From Luteimonas sp. S4-F44 (GTDB lineage: Bacteria > Pseudomonadota > Gammaproteobacteria > Xanthomonadales > Xanthomonadaceae): a stretch of 64,000 nt of DNA. Made by a program: the position numbers and the translations under genes. This document shows positions 16,570 through 25,789 of this stretch, in pieces (position 1 is the first letter of the stretch; every line of letters starts with the position of its first letter). Location: positions 2,976,001 to 3,040,000 of the forward strand of contig NZ_CP093340.1 in NCBI RefSeq assembly GCF_022637415.1, read 5' to 3'. The notes below the pieces were generated by a model. That model ran no database searches. It was not told where the DNA came from and saw only the letters and a program-made list of their open reading frames with translations.

Positions 16570-17322
16570 GTGCGTTCGCTGATCCGGCGCCTGTTCCCGG
16601 ACGCCCCGCCCCCCGTCCCCGATGCGGACTGGGCGGCCATCCGCCACCACTTGCCCTGGGTCCACGCGCTTGATGACACGCGCGCGGCGCGGCTGCGCAC
16701 GCTCGCAGCGCGCTTTCTGCACCGCAAGACCATCACCCCGGTCGCCGGCCTGGTGCTGGACGAGCGCGGGCGGCTGTTGCTCGCAACGCTGTGCTGCCTG
16801 CCGCTGCTCGAGTTCGGCGACGAGGGGCTGCACGGCTGGTCGCAACTGATCGTGTACCCCGACGCATTCCGGGTGAACCGCAGCCACGTCGACGCCGCCG
16901 GCGTGATGCACGAGTGGGACGACGAGTTGATCGGCGAAGCCTGGGAGAGCGGGCCGCTGGTGCTGTCTTGGGCCGACATCCAGAGCGACATCGCCGAGCC
17001 CGACGGCGGCTTCTGCGTGGCCGTGCACGAGATGGCGCACAAGCTCGATGCGCTCGACGGCGTGCTCGACGGCACCCCGCCGCTGCCGCGTCCGTGGCAG
17101 CGCGCCTGGGCCCAGGACTTCCAGCGCGCGTTCGATGGCTTCGTCGCCCGCGTCGATGCCGGGCACGACACCGCGCTCGACCCGTACGCGGCCGAGGCGC
17201 CCGAGGAATTCTTCGCGGTCTGCAGCGAATACCACTTCAGCGCGCCGACGTTGCTGCGCGACGCGCTGCCCGAGGTCGCCGCGCACCTCGAACGCTTCTA
17301 CGGCCGGTCTCCGCTGGCGTAG
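16570..17322 (+). CDS. mtfA: MtfA-type zinc metallopeptidase (M90)
   Basis: 250 residues from GTG 16570, chosen because the family starts near RRLFPD and upstream sequence is non-coding-like. The active-site HExxH is AVHEMAHKLDALDG (H153, E154, H157), and the third-ligand region is EEFFAVCSEYHF. E. coli MtfA binds the Mlc repressor and has low aminopeptidase activity; whether Mlc is the partner here is unknown. A zinc-dependent cytosolic peptidase is the safe call. Confidence 0.88.
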   Translation: MRSLIRRLFPDAPPPVPDADWAAIRHHLPWVHALDDTRAARLRTLAARFLHRKTITPVAGLVLDERGRLLLATLCCLPLLEFGDEGLHGWSQLIVYPDAFRVNRSHVDAAGVMHEWDDELIGEAWESGPLVLSWADIQSDIAEPDGGFCVAVHEMAHKLDALDGVLDGTPPLPRPWQRAWAQDFQRAFDGFVARVDAGHDTALDPYAAEAPEEFFAVCSEYHFSAPTLLRDALPEVAAHLERFYGRSPLA

Positions 17323-17363
17323 GCGACGGCGCCGCTTTGGCCAAACGCCGCCGCCGGGACCAC

Positions 17364-18809
17364 TCAGAAGCCCGGCGGCAGCCGTACCGAGAAGCAGGCC
17401 CCGCCCAACTCTTCCGAACGCCCCACATGCAGTTCGCCGCGGTAGCTGTGCACGATGTCCTGCACGATCGACAGGCCGATGCCGTGGCCCTGCACGCGTT
17501 CGTCGCCGCGCACGCCGCGCTGGAGCACCGTTGCCACGCGATCGGGTGGGATGCCCGGGCCATCGTCCTCGACCACCAGCACCAAGCCCGGCCGCCGGTT
17601 GGGCGCGGTGTCGCCCGAGCGCACCGTCAGCAGCACGCGCGAACGCGCCCACTTGAAGGCGTTCTCGAGCAGGTTGCCGAGCAGTTCCTGCAGATCGCCG
17701 GGCTCGCCGTGGAAGCGCGCCGCCGCGTCGATCTCGAACTCGCAGACCGCGCCCTTGGCGGCGTAGATCTTCTCCAGCCCGCGCACGATCTGCTCGGCAT
17801 GCGGTTCGATCTCGATCGCGGCCGAGAACAGCTGGTGGCCGCTGGAGGCCGCACGCGCGAGTTGGTAGGTCACTAGGTCGGTCATGCGCTGCAACTGGGT
17901 CTCGACCTCCTCCCGCAGTTCGGCCTCGCCGGTGCCGGCGTCGAGCCGCGAGCGCAGCACCGCCAGCGGCGTCTTGAGGCTGTGCGCCAGGTCGGACATC
18001 GTGTTGCGCTGACGTGCGAGGTGCTCGCGCTCGCTTTCGATCAGTGCGTTGATGCTTTCGGTCAGCGGCAGTAGCTCGCGCGGATGCTGCATGCCCATGC
18101 GGTCGGCCTGGCCGCGCTGCACGCGCACCAGTTCGTGTTCGACCCGCCGCAACGGCCATAGGCTCCAGCGCACGATCAGCGCCTGCAGCAGCAGCAGGAT
18201 CATGCCCGCGATGCCGAGGTTCACCCACAGCGCGGCCCGGAACACCCGTACCTGGCGCGGCACAATGCCGGCATCCTCCATCACATAGATGGTGTAGGCG
18301 AACTCGTCGTCTGTGCGCATCTCTTCGGGCGACCACAACAGGCCCAGGCCGTAGCGATAGACCTCACCCGGCGAGCCGTCGCTGCGCACGATCGGCAGCG
18401 GGCCTTCGAACTTCTCCTCGCGCGCGCCGAGCATGGTCGCCTCGGGCAACTGCGGGCCCGACGCCGAACGCGAGGCCCAGGTGCCGCTGGGCAGCACCAC
18501 CTCGGCATACAGACCACTGCCCGGGCGCAGAAAGCGGTCGTCGGGCGGCGACTCGGACGGCAGGTAGATCTCACCGCCGCGCAGGAACTCGATATCGCCG
18601 GCGTAGGCGTAGACGTAGTTGCGCAGGCGCTCGCGCTGGCCTTCGCTGGCGACGTCGATGAACGCCCGATCGAGCGCATAGCCGGCCAATGCCAGGAACG
18701 CGAGCAGACCGATACTGGCCGCCAGCAACTGGCGCGCCTGCAACGAGCGCGGACGCCACCGTGAGGGGCGCCGCACCTTGGTCTTGGGGCGTCGGGACTC
18801 AGCAGGCAT
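17364..18809 (-). CDS. phoQ: Sensor histidine kinase PhoQ
   Basis: 481 residues: a basic N-terminus, TM1 (LLAASIGLLAFLALAGYAL), a periplasmic sensor rich in acidic residues (about 50-205), TM2 (LWVNLGIAGMILLLLQALIV), HAMP, then a HisKA domain with LAHSLKTPLAVL (H276) and an HATPase with N box LLGNLLENAFKWA and G boxes VEDDGPGIP and GHGIGLS. The acidic periplasmic domain fits sensing of divalent cations or cationic peptides, as in known PhoQ. It is 77 bp downstream of phoP, with which it forms an operon. Confidence 0.9.
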   Translation of the reverse strand: MPAESRRPKTKVRRPSRWRPRSLQARQLLAASIGLLAFLALAGYALDRAFIDVASEGQRERLRNYVYAYAGDIEFLRGGEIYLPSESPPDDRFLRPGSGLYAEVVLPSGTWASRSASGPQLPEATMLGAREEKFEGPLPIVRSDGSPGEVYRYGLGLLWSPEEMRTDDEFAYTIYVMEDAGIVPRQVRVFRAALWVNLGIAGMILLLLQALIVRWSLWPLRRVEHELVRVQRGQADRMGMQHPRELLPLTESINALIESEREHLARQRNTMSDLAHSLKTPLAVLRSRLDAGTGEAELREEVETQLQRMTDLVTYQLARAASSGHQLFSAAIEIEPHAEQIVRGLEKIYAAKGAVCEFEIDAAARFHGEPGDLQELLGNLLENAFKWARSRVLLTVRSGDTAPNRRPGLVLVVEDDGPGIPPDRVATVLQRGVRGDERVQGHGIGLSIVQDIVHSYRGELHVGRSEELGGACFSVRLPPGF

Positions 18810-18886
18810 GACGGATCACAGGCGTGCGTTGCCGCCCGGATGCGTGGCGGCAACGGGCCGGATGGCGCGCTCGCCGGCCGTGCGGC

Positions 18887-19573
18887 TCACCCCTCGCCGT
18901 TGCGCGGAATCGCGAACCGGTAGCCACGGCCGCGCACGGTCTCGATCGGCTTGAGCGCGCCGTCGGGATCGAGCTTCTTGCGCAGGCGGCCGATGAACAC
19001 CTCAAGCACATTGGAATCGCGATCGAAGTCCTGCTGGTAGATGTGCTCGGTCAGGTCGGCCTTCGACACCAACTCGCCGGCATGCATCATCAAGTACTCA
19101 AGCACCTTGTACTCGTAACTCGTCAGATCGACGTTCTTGCCGTCGACGCTGACTGTCTGCGCGGCCAGATCCAGCGTGACCGTGCCGCATTCGAGCGTCG
19201 GCTTGCTCCAGCCCGCGGCGCGGCGGACCAGTGCATTGATGCGCGCGAGCAGTTCCTCGACGTGGAACGGCTTGACCAAGTAGTCGTCCGCGCCCTGCTT
19301 GAGGCCGTCGACCTTGTCCTGCCAGCTCGAGCGCGCGGTGAGGATCAGCACCGGAAACTGCTTGCCCTCCTCGCGCAGCGCCTTGATCAGCTCCATCCCC
19401 GACATCTTCGGCAGCCCCAGGTCGATGATGCCCACGTCGAACGGCACTTCGCGGCCCATGTACAGGCCCTCTTCGCCGTCCTGGGCGGCGTCGACGGCGA
19501 AGCCTTCGCGCTTCAGCCGGGCGGCAAGGGTCTCACGCAGGGGAGCTTCGTCTTCGACGAGCAGGATTCGCAT
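18887..19573 (-). CDS. phoP: Response regulator PhoP
   Basis: 228-residue OmpR-type regulator. The receiver domain has the acidic pocket VEDE, phospho-acceptor D51 in IIDLGLPKMSG, and LVKPF with the conserved lysine. The C-terminal winged helix contains TSYEYKVLEYLMMHAGELVSK and ends VRGRGYRFAIP. It is paired with phoQ downstream. A PepSY-like secreted protein gene ends about 57 bp upstream on the same strand, so the three may be cotranscribed. Confidence 0.93.
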   Translation of the reverse strand: MRILLVEDEAPLRETLAARLKREGFAVDAAQDGEEGLYMGREVPFDVGIIDLGLPKMSGMELIKALREEGKQFPVLILTARSSWQDKVDGLKQGADDYLVKPFHVEELLARINALVRRAAGWSKPTLECGTVTLDLAAQTVSVDGKNVDLTSYEYKVLEYLMMHAGELVSKADLTEHIYQQDFDRDSNVLEVFIGRLRKKLDPDGALKPIETVRGRGYRFAIPRNGEG

Positions 19574-19630
19574 GGGGTCAACTCCGGTCGAACGGCCGGA
19601 CCGGCCGTGAATTGGGGCGAGAATGCAGGA

Positions 19631-20047
19631 TCAATCGTCGTCGCCGCGTGCACGGGGCGTACGCCCACGCTGCTGCTGCGGATCGTCGACGTACACCCGG
19701 ACCCGGCCGCTGTCGTCCATCACCTTGATGCGATTGACGTCGCGACCATCGGCATGCATCCGCTCTACGCTGAGCACCCGGCCCCGCGTCGTGCGTTCGA
19801 TCCGACGGACCGAATCGGACATGGAATCCTGGGCGCCCCGCGGGCCCACGTTCTGCCGCCCCCAGGATGCCCGAATATCGGGCCCGCTGCGGGCGTCACC
19901 CAGTGGCGGACCCTCTTGCGCTCGCACGGTCACGGCCGCGCCCGAGGCGCAGAACGCTACGGCGAGCAGGATCAAGCAAGAGGGTCTGGACGACGGGGCA
20001 GGCACAGCCGCTCCTTGAGCGTGGGTCGGCGAATTAATGCAAGGCAT
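19631..20047 (-). CDS. Secreted PepSY-like protein upstream of phoP
   Basis: 138 residues if started at ATG 20047; the signal peptide (CLILLAVAFCASGAAVTVRAQ) begins about 24 residues in, so the true start may be later. The mature protein ends with a PepSY-like unit, VRRIERTTRGRVLSVERMHADGRDVNRIKVMDDSGRVRVYVDD (given as positions about 80-122). Proteins of this type next to envelope two-component systems are often regulated by, or signal to, the sensor; that is inference here. Confidence 0.7.
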   Translation of the reverse strand: MPCINSPTHAQGAAVPAPSSRPSCLILLAVAFCASGAAVTVRAQEGPPLGDARSGPDIRASWGRQNVGPRGAQDSMSDSVRRIERTTRGRVLSVERMHADGRDVNRIKVMDDSGRVRVYVDDPQQQRGRTPRARGDDD

Positions 20048-20182
20048 GGTCGGGCGAAGGCAGTGAATCCGTCCTTAACTTTTCGTTGACAAGGCTGTCT
20101 GTGTTCAGCTTCGAAGGGGGTCCGATCATGTCCGGATTCGCCCCAGGGCGCAATGTCGGCCACTCGGCCCCACGCCGACGGA

Positions 20183-21190
20183 TCATGCCGGCACCGCAGT
20201 CGCCTCGATCGCCTGCTCGACTAGCGCCCAGCCGGCCCTCGGTCGATGGGCGCCCTCGCTGAGGATCTGCCGGAAGCGGCGCCCACCCGGCTGCCCGTGG
20301 AACAGACCCAGCACATGACGCACGACGTGCTTGAGCGCTACGCCTTCGGCCAACTGCGCCTCGATCCAGGGGCGCAAGGCCCGCAACAACGCCTCGCGCG
20401 GCCGTTCCGCCCGCCCCCGCAACGCGGCGTCCAAGCGATGCAGCAGGTAGGGATCGTGGTACGCGGCGCGGCCCAGCATCACCCCGTCGACATGCGCCAA
20501 CTGGTCGTGCGCCGCCTCCAGCGTCGCGATGCCGCCGTTGACCACGACCGGCAGCGCCGGACGCTCGCGCTTGAGCCGCCAGGCCCAGTCGTAGCGCAGC
20601 GGCGGGATGTCGCGGTTCTCCTTCGGCGACAGCCCCTGCAGCCAGGCATTGCGCGCATGCACCACCACCATCGACGCACCGGCGGCGACCACGCCATCGA
20701 CGAACGCGGCAAACGCGCCGTAATCGTCGTCGTCATCGACCCCAAGCCGGCATTTCACCGTGACCGGCACCGGGCTGGCGGCGACCATCGCCGCGATGCA
20801 GTCGGCGACCAGCGCCGGCTCGCGCATCAGGCAGGCGCCGAAGCGCCCAGCCTGCACCCGATCCGAGGGGCAGCCGCAGTTGAGATTGATCTCGTCGAAC
20901 CCATGCTCGGCGGCGATCGCCGACGCCTGCGCCAGCAAGGTCGGCTCGCTGCCACCCAGTTGCAGCGCCAACGGCGCCTGCTCAGGCGTGGCCGCCAGCA
21001 ACCGCGCGCGGTCGCCGTGGATCACCGCATTGGCGTGCACCATCTCGGTGTACAGGCGCGCGCCGGGCGCGAGGATACGGTGGAACTGCCGGCAATGAAC
21101 GTCGGTCCAGTCCATCATCGGGGCGACCGAGAGCCGCAGGGCATCGGGTTCGAAAGCGTGCATCCGGATCTTCCGTGGGGGCTGCGACAT
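20183..21190 (-). CDS. dusA: tRNA-dihydrouridine synthase A
   Basis: FMN enzyme reducing uridine 20/20a in the D loop of tRNAs. 335 residues from ATG 21190, or 326 from ATG 21163. Signatures: SVAPMMDWTDVHCRQFHR, LQLGGSEPTLLAQA, INLNCGCPSDRVQAGRFGACLM with the active-site cysteine, VTVKCRLGVDD, and VVVNGGI. An aspartate run (DDDDD) in the substrate loop is longer than usual. It is a single gene on this strand. Confidence 0.93.
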   Translation of the reverse strand: MSQPPRKIRMHAFEPDALRLSVAPMMDWTDVHCRQFHRILAPGARLYTEMVHANAVIHGDRARLLAATPEQAPLALQLGGSEPTLLAQASAIAAEHGFDEINLNCGCPSDRVQAGRFGACLMREPALVADCIAAMVAASPVPVTVKCRLGVDDDDDYGAFAAFVDGVVAAGASMVVVHARNAWLQGLSPKENRDIPPLRYDWAWRLKRERPALPVVVNGGIATLEAAHDQLAHVDGVMLGRAAYHDPYLLHRLDAALRGRAERPREALLRALRPWIEAQLAEGVALKHVVRHVLGLFHGQPGGRRFRQILSEGAHRPRAGWALVEQAIEATAVPA

Positions 21191-21758
21191 GCCGGCCATG
21201 CCGCCGGCGCGGGCGTCGCGCGAGGCCCGACGCGTCGCGCGGGCCATGCAGGGCCGGTCATTGTGCGCCCCCGCGCCTGGCGCCTCAAACGCCGTGTCTC
21301 GAATGATCAGGGCAGCATCGGCGCAGGGGCGCCGAGGCGCTGTGGATGCAGGCACGTTGCGTGCTGCACGGCGATCGCGCCGCAGGCGCGCTTGAGGGTC
21401 CGTTCGATCGTGTTCGTGTCCCTGTTCACCGCGCCGCTGGTCGTGTGGAGCCGGGGCACGGCGTTGCTGTGGCACGACACGCGTCGCACCAGCGATGCGC
21501 TGGCCTGGGTCGCCGGGCGAGGTTGTGAAGCAGGCATGGCTACGATGTGACGCCAGGGACGACCGTTCGCCATCCCCAATCGCAGGCGACGCGCACTGCG
21601 ATGCGATGAATGCGTGTGTGGGCGCGCGCTGTCCGTCAAGACTACGCAGACATCGCGCACGTGGATCGATCGTGTCCTGTCTGTCGATCTATGTTGTGTG
21701 CCTCGTCACTGCGGCACGCCGCACACCGATGGCACGGGCGCAGGCGTGGTCGAGAACG
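21191..21758. other. 568-bp region without a firm gene
   Basis: No gene is well supported. A 46-codon plus-strand frame from GTG 21410 to 21550 encodes a plausible short membrane-type peptide (FVSLFTAPLVVWSRGTALLW) but lacks a clear ribosome site. The region is less GC-rich near 21640-21700. The upstream signals of dusA should lie at its left end. Confidence 0.4.
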
Positions 21759-22208
21759 TCAGTCGGCGCGTACGTTCGCGCTTGGTCCGCGGCGTGCCGG
21801 GGTCGCCGTCGACACCGGCACCACCTGCACTTCGGCCTGCGTCGGCGACAGGTCGCTCGCGCCGACCTGCGAGCCCTCCACCAACTGCGTGCCGTGCTCG
21901 CTCGATTGGCTGACGATGCGCACCAGCTCGCTCGACCCGTCCGGCCAGACCACGCGGAACGTGGCCCCTGGCGGCAACGTCCGGAACGGAGTCGCGCTCT
22001 GCGCGCGATACAACGCGGCGACTTGCGCGGCGCCAAGGCGGCGCTGTTCGGGCGGCGCCTCGATGGTGGTCTCGGCGACCCGGGCCAAGCCCCCGTAATG
22101 GTCGCCGATCGCATCGACCACCACCCCAGCGACCGCGACCGAATAGCCGAAGAAGACCGCGGCCCAGAACCAGAACCGTACCCTGCGCGAAAACGCCCGC
22201 TGCTTCAT
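21759..22208 (-). CDS. Single-pass membrane protein of unknown function
   Basis: 149 residues. A basic start ([11 protein letters not shown]) and one helix (FWFWAAVFFGYSVAVAGVVV) lead to a likely periplasmic domain containing ALYRAQSATPFRTLPPGATF and VVWPDGSSELVRIVSQSS. The ATG overlaps the stop of the upstream 335-residue gene (ATGA), so the two form a coupled pair. No family recognised. Confidence 0.7.
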   Translation of the reverse strand: MKQRAFSRRVRFWFWAAVFFGYSVAVAGVVVDAIGDHYGGLARVAETTIEAPPEQRRLGAAQVAALYRAQSATPFRTLPPGATFRVVWPDGSSELVRIVSQSSEHGTQLVEGSQVGASDLSPTQAEVQVVPVSTATPARRGPSANVRAD

Positions 22209-23212
22209 TTCGTCACCATCCCGACCTGCTGGTCGCGTCGTAGTTCAGCTGTCATCTCTTCGATCTGTTCGGCGTCCTGCGGCGGCGACGCCTCCCGGAC
22301 GAACGCCGAGAAATCCTGGCTCTCATCCTGGGCGCAGATGCCACCCTCGGCGCAGTACCGGGTCATCAGCGCCCCGTCGCCGCTGCAGTCCAGGCCCAGG
22401 CTGCAGGCCGCGTTGTGCCAGGCGGTCTCCGCGTTCTGGGAGCCGGCCACGCGCCCGGCCAGCGCCGGATCCCCGGCCGCCGCCTCGCCCATCGCCGGGG
22501 CCAGCGCGGTATAGGCGTCCGGGTCAGCCGATTCGAGCACGCGGTCGACCAGCCCGCGACGATAATCCTCGTCGTCGGCGAGCGGCGCGCCCATCGACAG
22601 CAACGCCGCCTCGGCCGGCAGGCTGCCGGCCAGCGCCGCCTCGCGCCGCTGCTCGACCAGTTGCACGAAACTCGGTGCGTCGTCGGCGACGAAGCGCCCG
22701 CAGCGGCGCTCGATCCGAGCCCGCGCCTCGCGCAGCGGCCGCGCAGCCGGCAGGGGCAGGCTGGCGAGCAGCAAGGTGTCGCGTGCGTAGTCGACCGGCG
22801 CCCGGGCGTAGCCGGCGCAATACTCATGGATCCGGCTGACCAGCCAGCGCGCTTCGGCGTCGCCGGTCTCGGCCAGCGGCCGCAATCGCTGGACGAGCGC
22901 GAACAGATCCTGCGACCGCTCGAAGGCCTGCCGGCGCGAGACCGGGACTGTCGCGGCTGGGCCCTGCGATGCGACATGGCGGGTCACCCGACCCAAGCGC
23001 GGGCGGGTCTTGGTCGCCGCCCCGGGCGCCAGCGCCGCCACCGCCCCCTCGCCAGAGGGCGCTGCGTCGCGGCTCCGGTTCGCTGCGGCCGGCGCGTCGG
23101 CACGCGAGAACGCCAGCCCCAGAACCACGGCGGCGACGAGCGCGAGGACGGCGGCGACTCTCAGATGCAAGGCGGGCTTCCGGCGGGTCCGGGCAGGAGC
23201 GGTGTCGCCCAC
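22205..23212 (-). CDS. Membrane-anchored protein of unknown function, coupled to the next gene
   Basis: 335 residues from GTG 23212, chosen because it places a short basic segment ([11 protein letters not shown]) directly before the single helix ([17 protein letters not shown]); an in-frame ATG at 23407 would add poor sequence. The outer part is helical and cysteine-containing ([41 protein letters not shown]), and the spacing suggests disulfides in the periplasm. Function unknown; coupled to the 149-residue protein by ATGA. Confidence 0.7.
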   Translation of the reverse strand: MGDTAPARTRRKPALHLRVAAVLALVAAVVLGLAFSRADAPAAANRSRDAAPSGEGAVAALAPGAATKTRPRLGRVTRHVASQGPAATVPVSRRQAFERSQDLFALVQRLRPLAETGDAEARWLVSRIHEYCAGYARAPVDYARDTLLLASLPLPAARPLREARARIERRCGRFVADDAPSFVQLVEQRREAALAGSLPAEAALLSMGAPLADDEDYRRGLVDRVLESADPDAYTALAPAMGEAAAGDPALAGRVAGSQNAETAWHNAACSLGLDCSGDGALMTRYCAEGGICAQDESQDFSAFVREASPPQDAEQIEEMTAELRRDQQVGMVTK

Positions 23213-23600
23213 GCCGAGCCATCGGCCTGAGCGGCGAACCGCCGGCGGGCAAAAAACCGGACGGGGCGGCGATTGTAGCCCATCGTGCCGGGCCTCCCGA
23301 TCCAGCTGGCGGGCGCAGTATGTGACTGCCGTCACGCCATCACGCACCCCGCCCGACCACGCTGCCACCCGCAATCCGGACGCTGGCGCGGGCGTCACCG
23401 CGCGCAATGCGGACGGCGACCGCGCCGCCGCGCCGCCGCGCCGCCGGCCGAGAGCATCGAGCAGGGCCTGGTGTCGGCGCCGGTCGGCGACCCCGCACCG
23501 CCTCCGCCCGACCCGCTGCCGGCCAACTGGGAGACGCCGCGGCCTTTACGCGCCGGGACGTGGAGCCGAAGATGCCGGCCCCACGTCGCGGAAATTCACC
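23213..23600. other. 388-bp intergenic region before prmA
   Basis: Divergent promoter region between the minus-strand membrane protein and prmA. A plus-strand frame through 23450-23560 encodes a proline-rich stretch ([21 protein letters not shown]) but lacks a start and a family, so no gene is called. accC, which often precedes prmA in related genomes, is not here. Confidence 0.4.
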
Positions 23601-24515
23601 ATGCCTCACCTCGAACTGAGCCTGCGCTGCAGCGAAGCGGAGCAGCCACGCTATGCGCGCGCGCTCGAAGACGTGGGGGCCCTGGCGGTGACGATGCTCG
23701 ACGCCGACGCCGACACCTCCAACGAGCAGGCGATCCTGGAGCCGGGCGTCGGCGAGACGCCGTTGTGGAACTCCGTGGTGCTGACAGCACTGTTCGAGGT
23801 CGACACCGACGCGCTGGCGCTGTTGGCCGCGCTCGAGTCCTTCGACGGCGGGCTCGACTGGACCCGGGCAGGCTTTGCCAAGGTCGAGGACCAGGACTGG
23901 GAGCGCGCCTGGATGGACCAGTACGTGCCGCTGCGCTTCGGCGCACGCACCTGGATCGTGCCGTGGAACAGCGAGGTGCCCGAGGAGGCGGGCGACGATG
24001 CGGCGATCGTCCGCCTCGATCCGGGCCTGGCCTTCGGCTCGGGCACCCATCCCACGACCTCGCTGTGTCTGCAGTGGCTCGATGGATTGGCCGCCGAGGG
24101 CGCACTCGATGGCCGCACCGTGCTCGACTATGGATGCGGCAGCGGCATCCTCGCGCTCGCCGCGCTCAAGCTCGGCGCCGCCCAGGCGATCGGCGTCGAC
24201 AACGATCCGCAGGCGCTCCAGGCCTCGGGCGACAACGCCGCGCGCAACGGCGTGGACGCGGCGCTGACGGTGTTTCTGCCCGGCGACGCGCCGCAGGCGA
24301 GCTATCCGGTGGTGGTCGCCAACATCCTGGCCACCGCGCTCGATGCGCTGGCCGAGACGCTGGCCGAGCGCGTCGCCCCGGGCGGGCGGATCGCGCTGTC
24401 GGGCATTCTCGACGGCCAGGAGGAAGCGCTGCTGCGCCGCTATCGCCCCTGGTTCGAGCAGTTGGCGGTCGCGCGCGAAGGCGATTGGGTGCGCATCGAC
24501 GGCGTGCGGCGCTGA
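23601..24515 (+). CDS. prmA: Ribosomal protein L11 methyltransferase
   Basis: 304-residue SAM-dependent enzyme that trimethylates ribosomal protein L11. The N-terminal substrate-recognition domain ([24 protein letters not shown]) is followed by the methyltransferase core: [21 protein letters not shown], motif [30 protein letters not shown] and [13 protein letters not shown] 23601 gives the standard start. The zinc-ribbon gene follows 36 bp downstream. Confidence 0.94.
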   Translation: MPHLELSLRCSEAEQPRYARALEDVGALAVTMLDADADTSNEQAILEPGVGETPLWNSVVLTALFEVDTDALALLAALESFDGGLDWTRAGFAKVEDQDWERAWMDQYVPLRFGARTWIVPWNSEVPEEAGDDAAIVRLDPGLAFGSGTHPTTSLCLQWLDGLAAEGALDGRTVLDYGCGSGILALAALKLGAAQAIGVDNDPQALQASGDNAARNGVDAALTVFLPGDAPQASYPVVVANILATALDALAETLAERVAPGGRIALSGILDGQEEALLRRYRPWFEQLAVAREGDWVRIDGVRR

Positions 24516-24551
24516 GTCCGCATCCGCGCAAGCCCATGCTTCAATAGCCGG

Positions 24552-25322
24552 ATGTTCATCCATTGCCGGCACTGCGGCGACCTGGTCGCCACCGACCGGG
24601 CGACCGGCCTGCCACCGGCGCGCTGCCCGCGTTGCGCCGGCGCCCTGCATGCCCCGGCGCCGCCCGAGCCGCCGGTCTCGGTGGCCAACCTGCTCAGACC
24701 ACGCCTCGAGCCCGCAGCGCCGCCGTCGGTCACGGCCGCCGCGCCGCCGCCTGCGCGCCCGGCCGGGCCGACGCGCCAGGCGCCCGCCCCTCCCCTGGAC
24801 GACACGCCGCGGGCCATCCCGAGTTTCGCCCGTTCGCCTGCCGCCGCTGCGCCGGCGCGCGCGCGCCGATGGCTGTGGGCCGCGGTTGTCGGACTGGCGA
24901 TGCTGCTGGTCCTGCAGGGTCTGCTCGCCGAGCGCGCGCGGCTGGCCGCCCACCCGGCCTGGCGCCCCGCGCTGGAGAGCCTGTGCGGCGTGCTGCCCTG
25001 CGCGCTGCCACCCTGGCGCGAGCCTGCGGCGCTGGTGCTCCTCGCACGCGATGTCCGTGCCGAGCCCGAGGATCCGACCCGGCTGCAGGTCACCGCGACC
25101 TTCCGTAACGACGCGCGCTGGCCGCAGGCGTGGCCGCGTCTGCGACTGGTGCTCTCGGACATTGACGGCCACGCGATCGGCAGCCGCGTATTCACGGCCC
25201 AGGAGTATCTGGGCGGCGCGCCGCCAGCGCCGACGCTCGCGCCCGGCGCCACTGCGCACGTTGGCCTGACAGTCGCCGAACCTGAGCCCGGCGCGGTGTC
25301 GTTCGCGTTCGAACTGCTGTAG
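24552..25322 (+). CDS. Zinc-ribbon DUF3426-type membrane protein
   Basis: 256 residues. An N-terminal zinc ribbon (CRHCGDLVATDRATGLPPARCPRC, CxxC...CxxC) is followed by a long Ala/Pro linker, one helix (LWAAVVGLAMLLVLQGLLA) and a C-terminal domain (SLCGVLPCALPPW, VTATFRNDARWPQAWPRLRLVLSD) like DUF3426. The fold suggests a regulator or envelope factor with a cytoplasmic zinc finger; the role is unknown. The position between prmA and fis is typical for this lineage. Confidence 0.8.
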   Translation: MFIHCRHCGDLVATDRATGLPPARCPRCAGALHAPAPPEPPVSVANLLRPRLEPAAPPSVTAAAPPPARPAGPTRQAPAPPLDDTPRAIPSFARSPAAAAPARARRWLWAAVVGLAMLLVLQGLLAERARLAAHPAWRPALESLCGVLPCALPPWREPAALVLLARDVRAEPEDPTRLQVTATFRNDARWPQAWPRLRLVLSDIDGHAIGSRVFTAQEYLGGAPPAPTLAPGATAHVGLTVAEPEPGAVSFAFELL

Positions 25323-25446
25323 CCAGGCGTGTACCGCCGGTCGGCGCGTTGTCCGCTCGCCGCGCCGCGCGATAGACTCACCCGGCCGCCCTGCCCACGC
25401 TGCGTAACGCCACGCGCCGTCGGCACTTATTCGCTCGAGAGCCGCC

Positions 25447-25719
25447 GTGAACGCAGACCGATCCGACAGCAGCATGCGCGAGGCGCCGCGGACCCCGCTG
25501 CGCGAGCATGTCGCCACGTCGATCCAGCGCTATCTGGGCGACCTCAACGGCAACGACACCGACAACCTCTACGAGGTCGCGCTGCGCGAGCTGGAGATTC
25601 CGCTGTTCGCCGAAGTGCTCAACTTCTGCGATGGCAACCAGAGCCGGGCGGCCGCAATGCTGGGCATCCATCGCGCGACACTGCGCAAGAAGCTGCGCGA
25701 GTACGGCCTGACGCAGTAA
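25447..25719 (+). CDS. fis: DNA-binding protein Fis
   Basis: 90-residue nucleoid protein that bends DNA and activates rRNA and other promoters. The C-terminal HTH is textbook: [34 protein letters not shown] 25447 gives the usual length; ATG 25474 would remove the first nine residues only. It precedes purH, with a perfect hairpin between them. Confidence 0.93.
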   Translation: MNADRSDSSMREAPRTPLREHVATSIQRYLGDLNGNDTDNLYEVALRELEIPLFAEVLNFCDGNQSRAAAMLGIHRATLRKKLREYGLTQ

Positions 25720-25724
25720 CGCGC

Positions 25725-25747
25725 GCCGGCCGGGTCGCCCGGCCGGC
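25725..25747 (+). terminator. Perfect hairpin between fis and purH
   Basis: 10-bp perfect stem: GCCGGCCGGG (25725-25734), loop TCG, CCCGGCCGGC (25738-25747). It starts 6 bp after the fis stop. There is no T tract, so it may slow or stabilise rather than end transcription. Confidence 0.5.
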
Positions 25748-25753
25748 GGCCGC

Positions 25754-25759
25754 TATAAT
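25754..25759 (+). promoter_or_regulatory. Candidate -10 box for purH
   Basis: A consensus TATAAT about 30 bp upstream of the purH ATG and just after the fis hairpin. The region where a -35 box should lie is the hairpin itself and shows no TTGACA, so the promoter would need an activator or be weak. No PurR-like operator palindrome is seen. Confidence 0.45.
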
Positions 25760-25789
25760 CGCGGGCTCTTTCCGCTCCGCAGCCTCCCC

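Noticed and set aside
16121..17171. N-terminal extension of birA to 17171
   Set aside because: It would be antisense to mtfA, and the HTH and ligase domains are complete from ATG 16121.
23340..25517. Minus-strand 725-codon frame opposite prmA and the zinc-ribbon gene
   Set aside because: Both plus genes have clear domains; the minus frame is low complexity.
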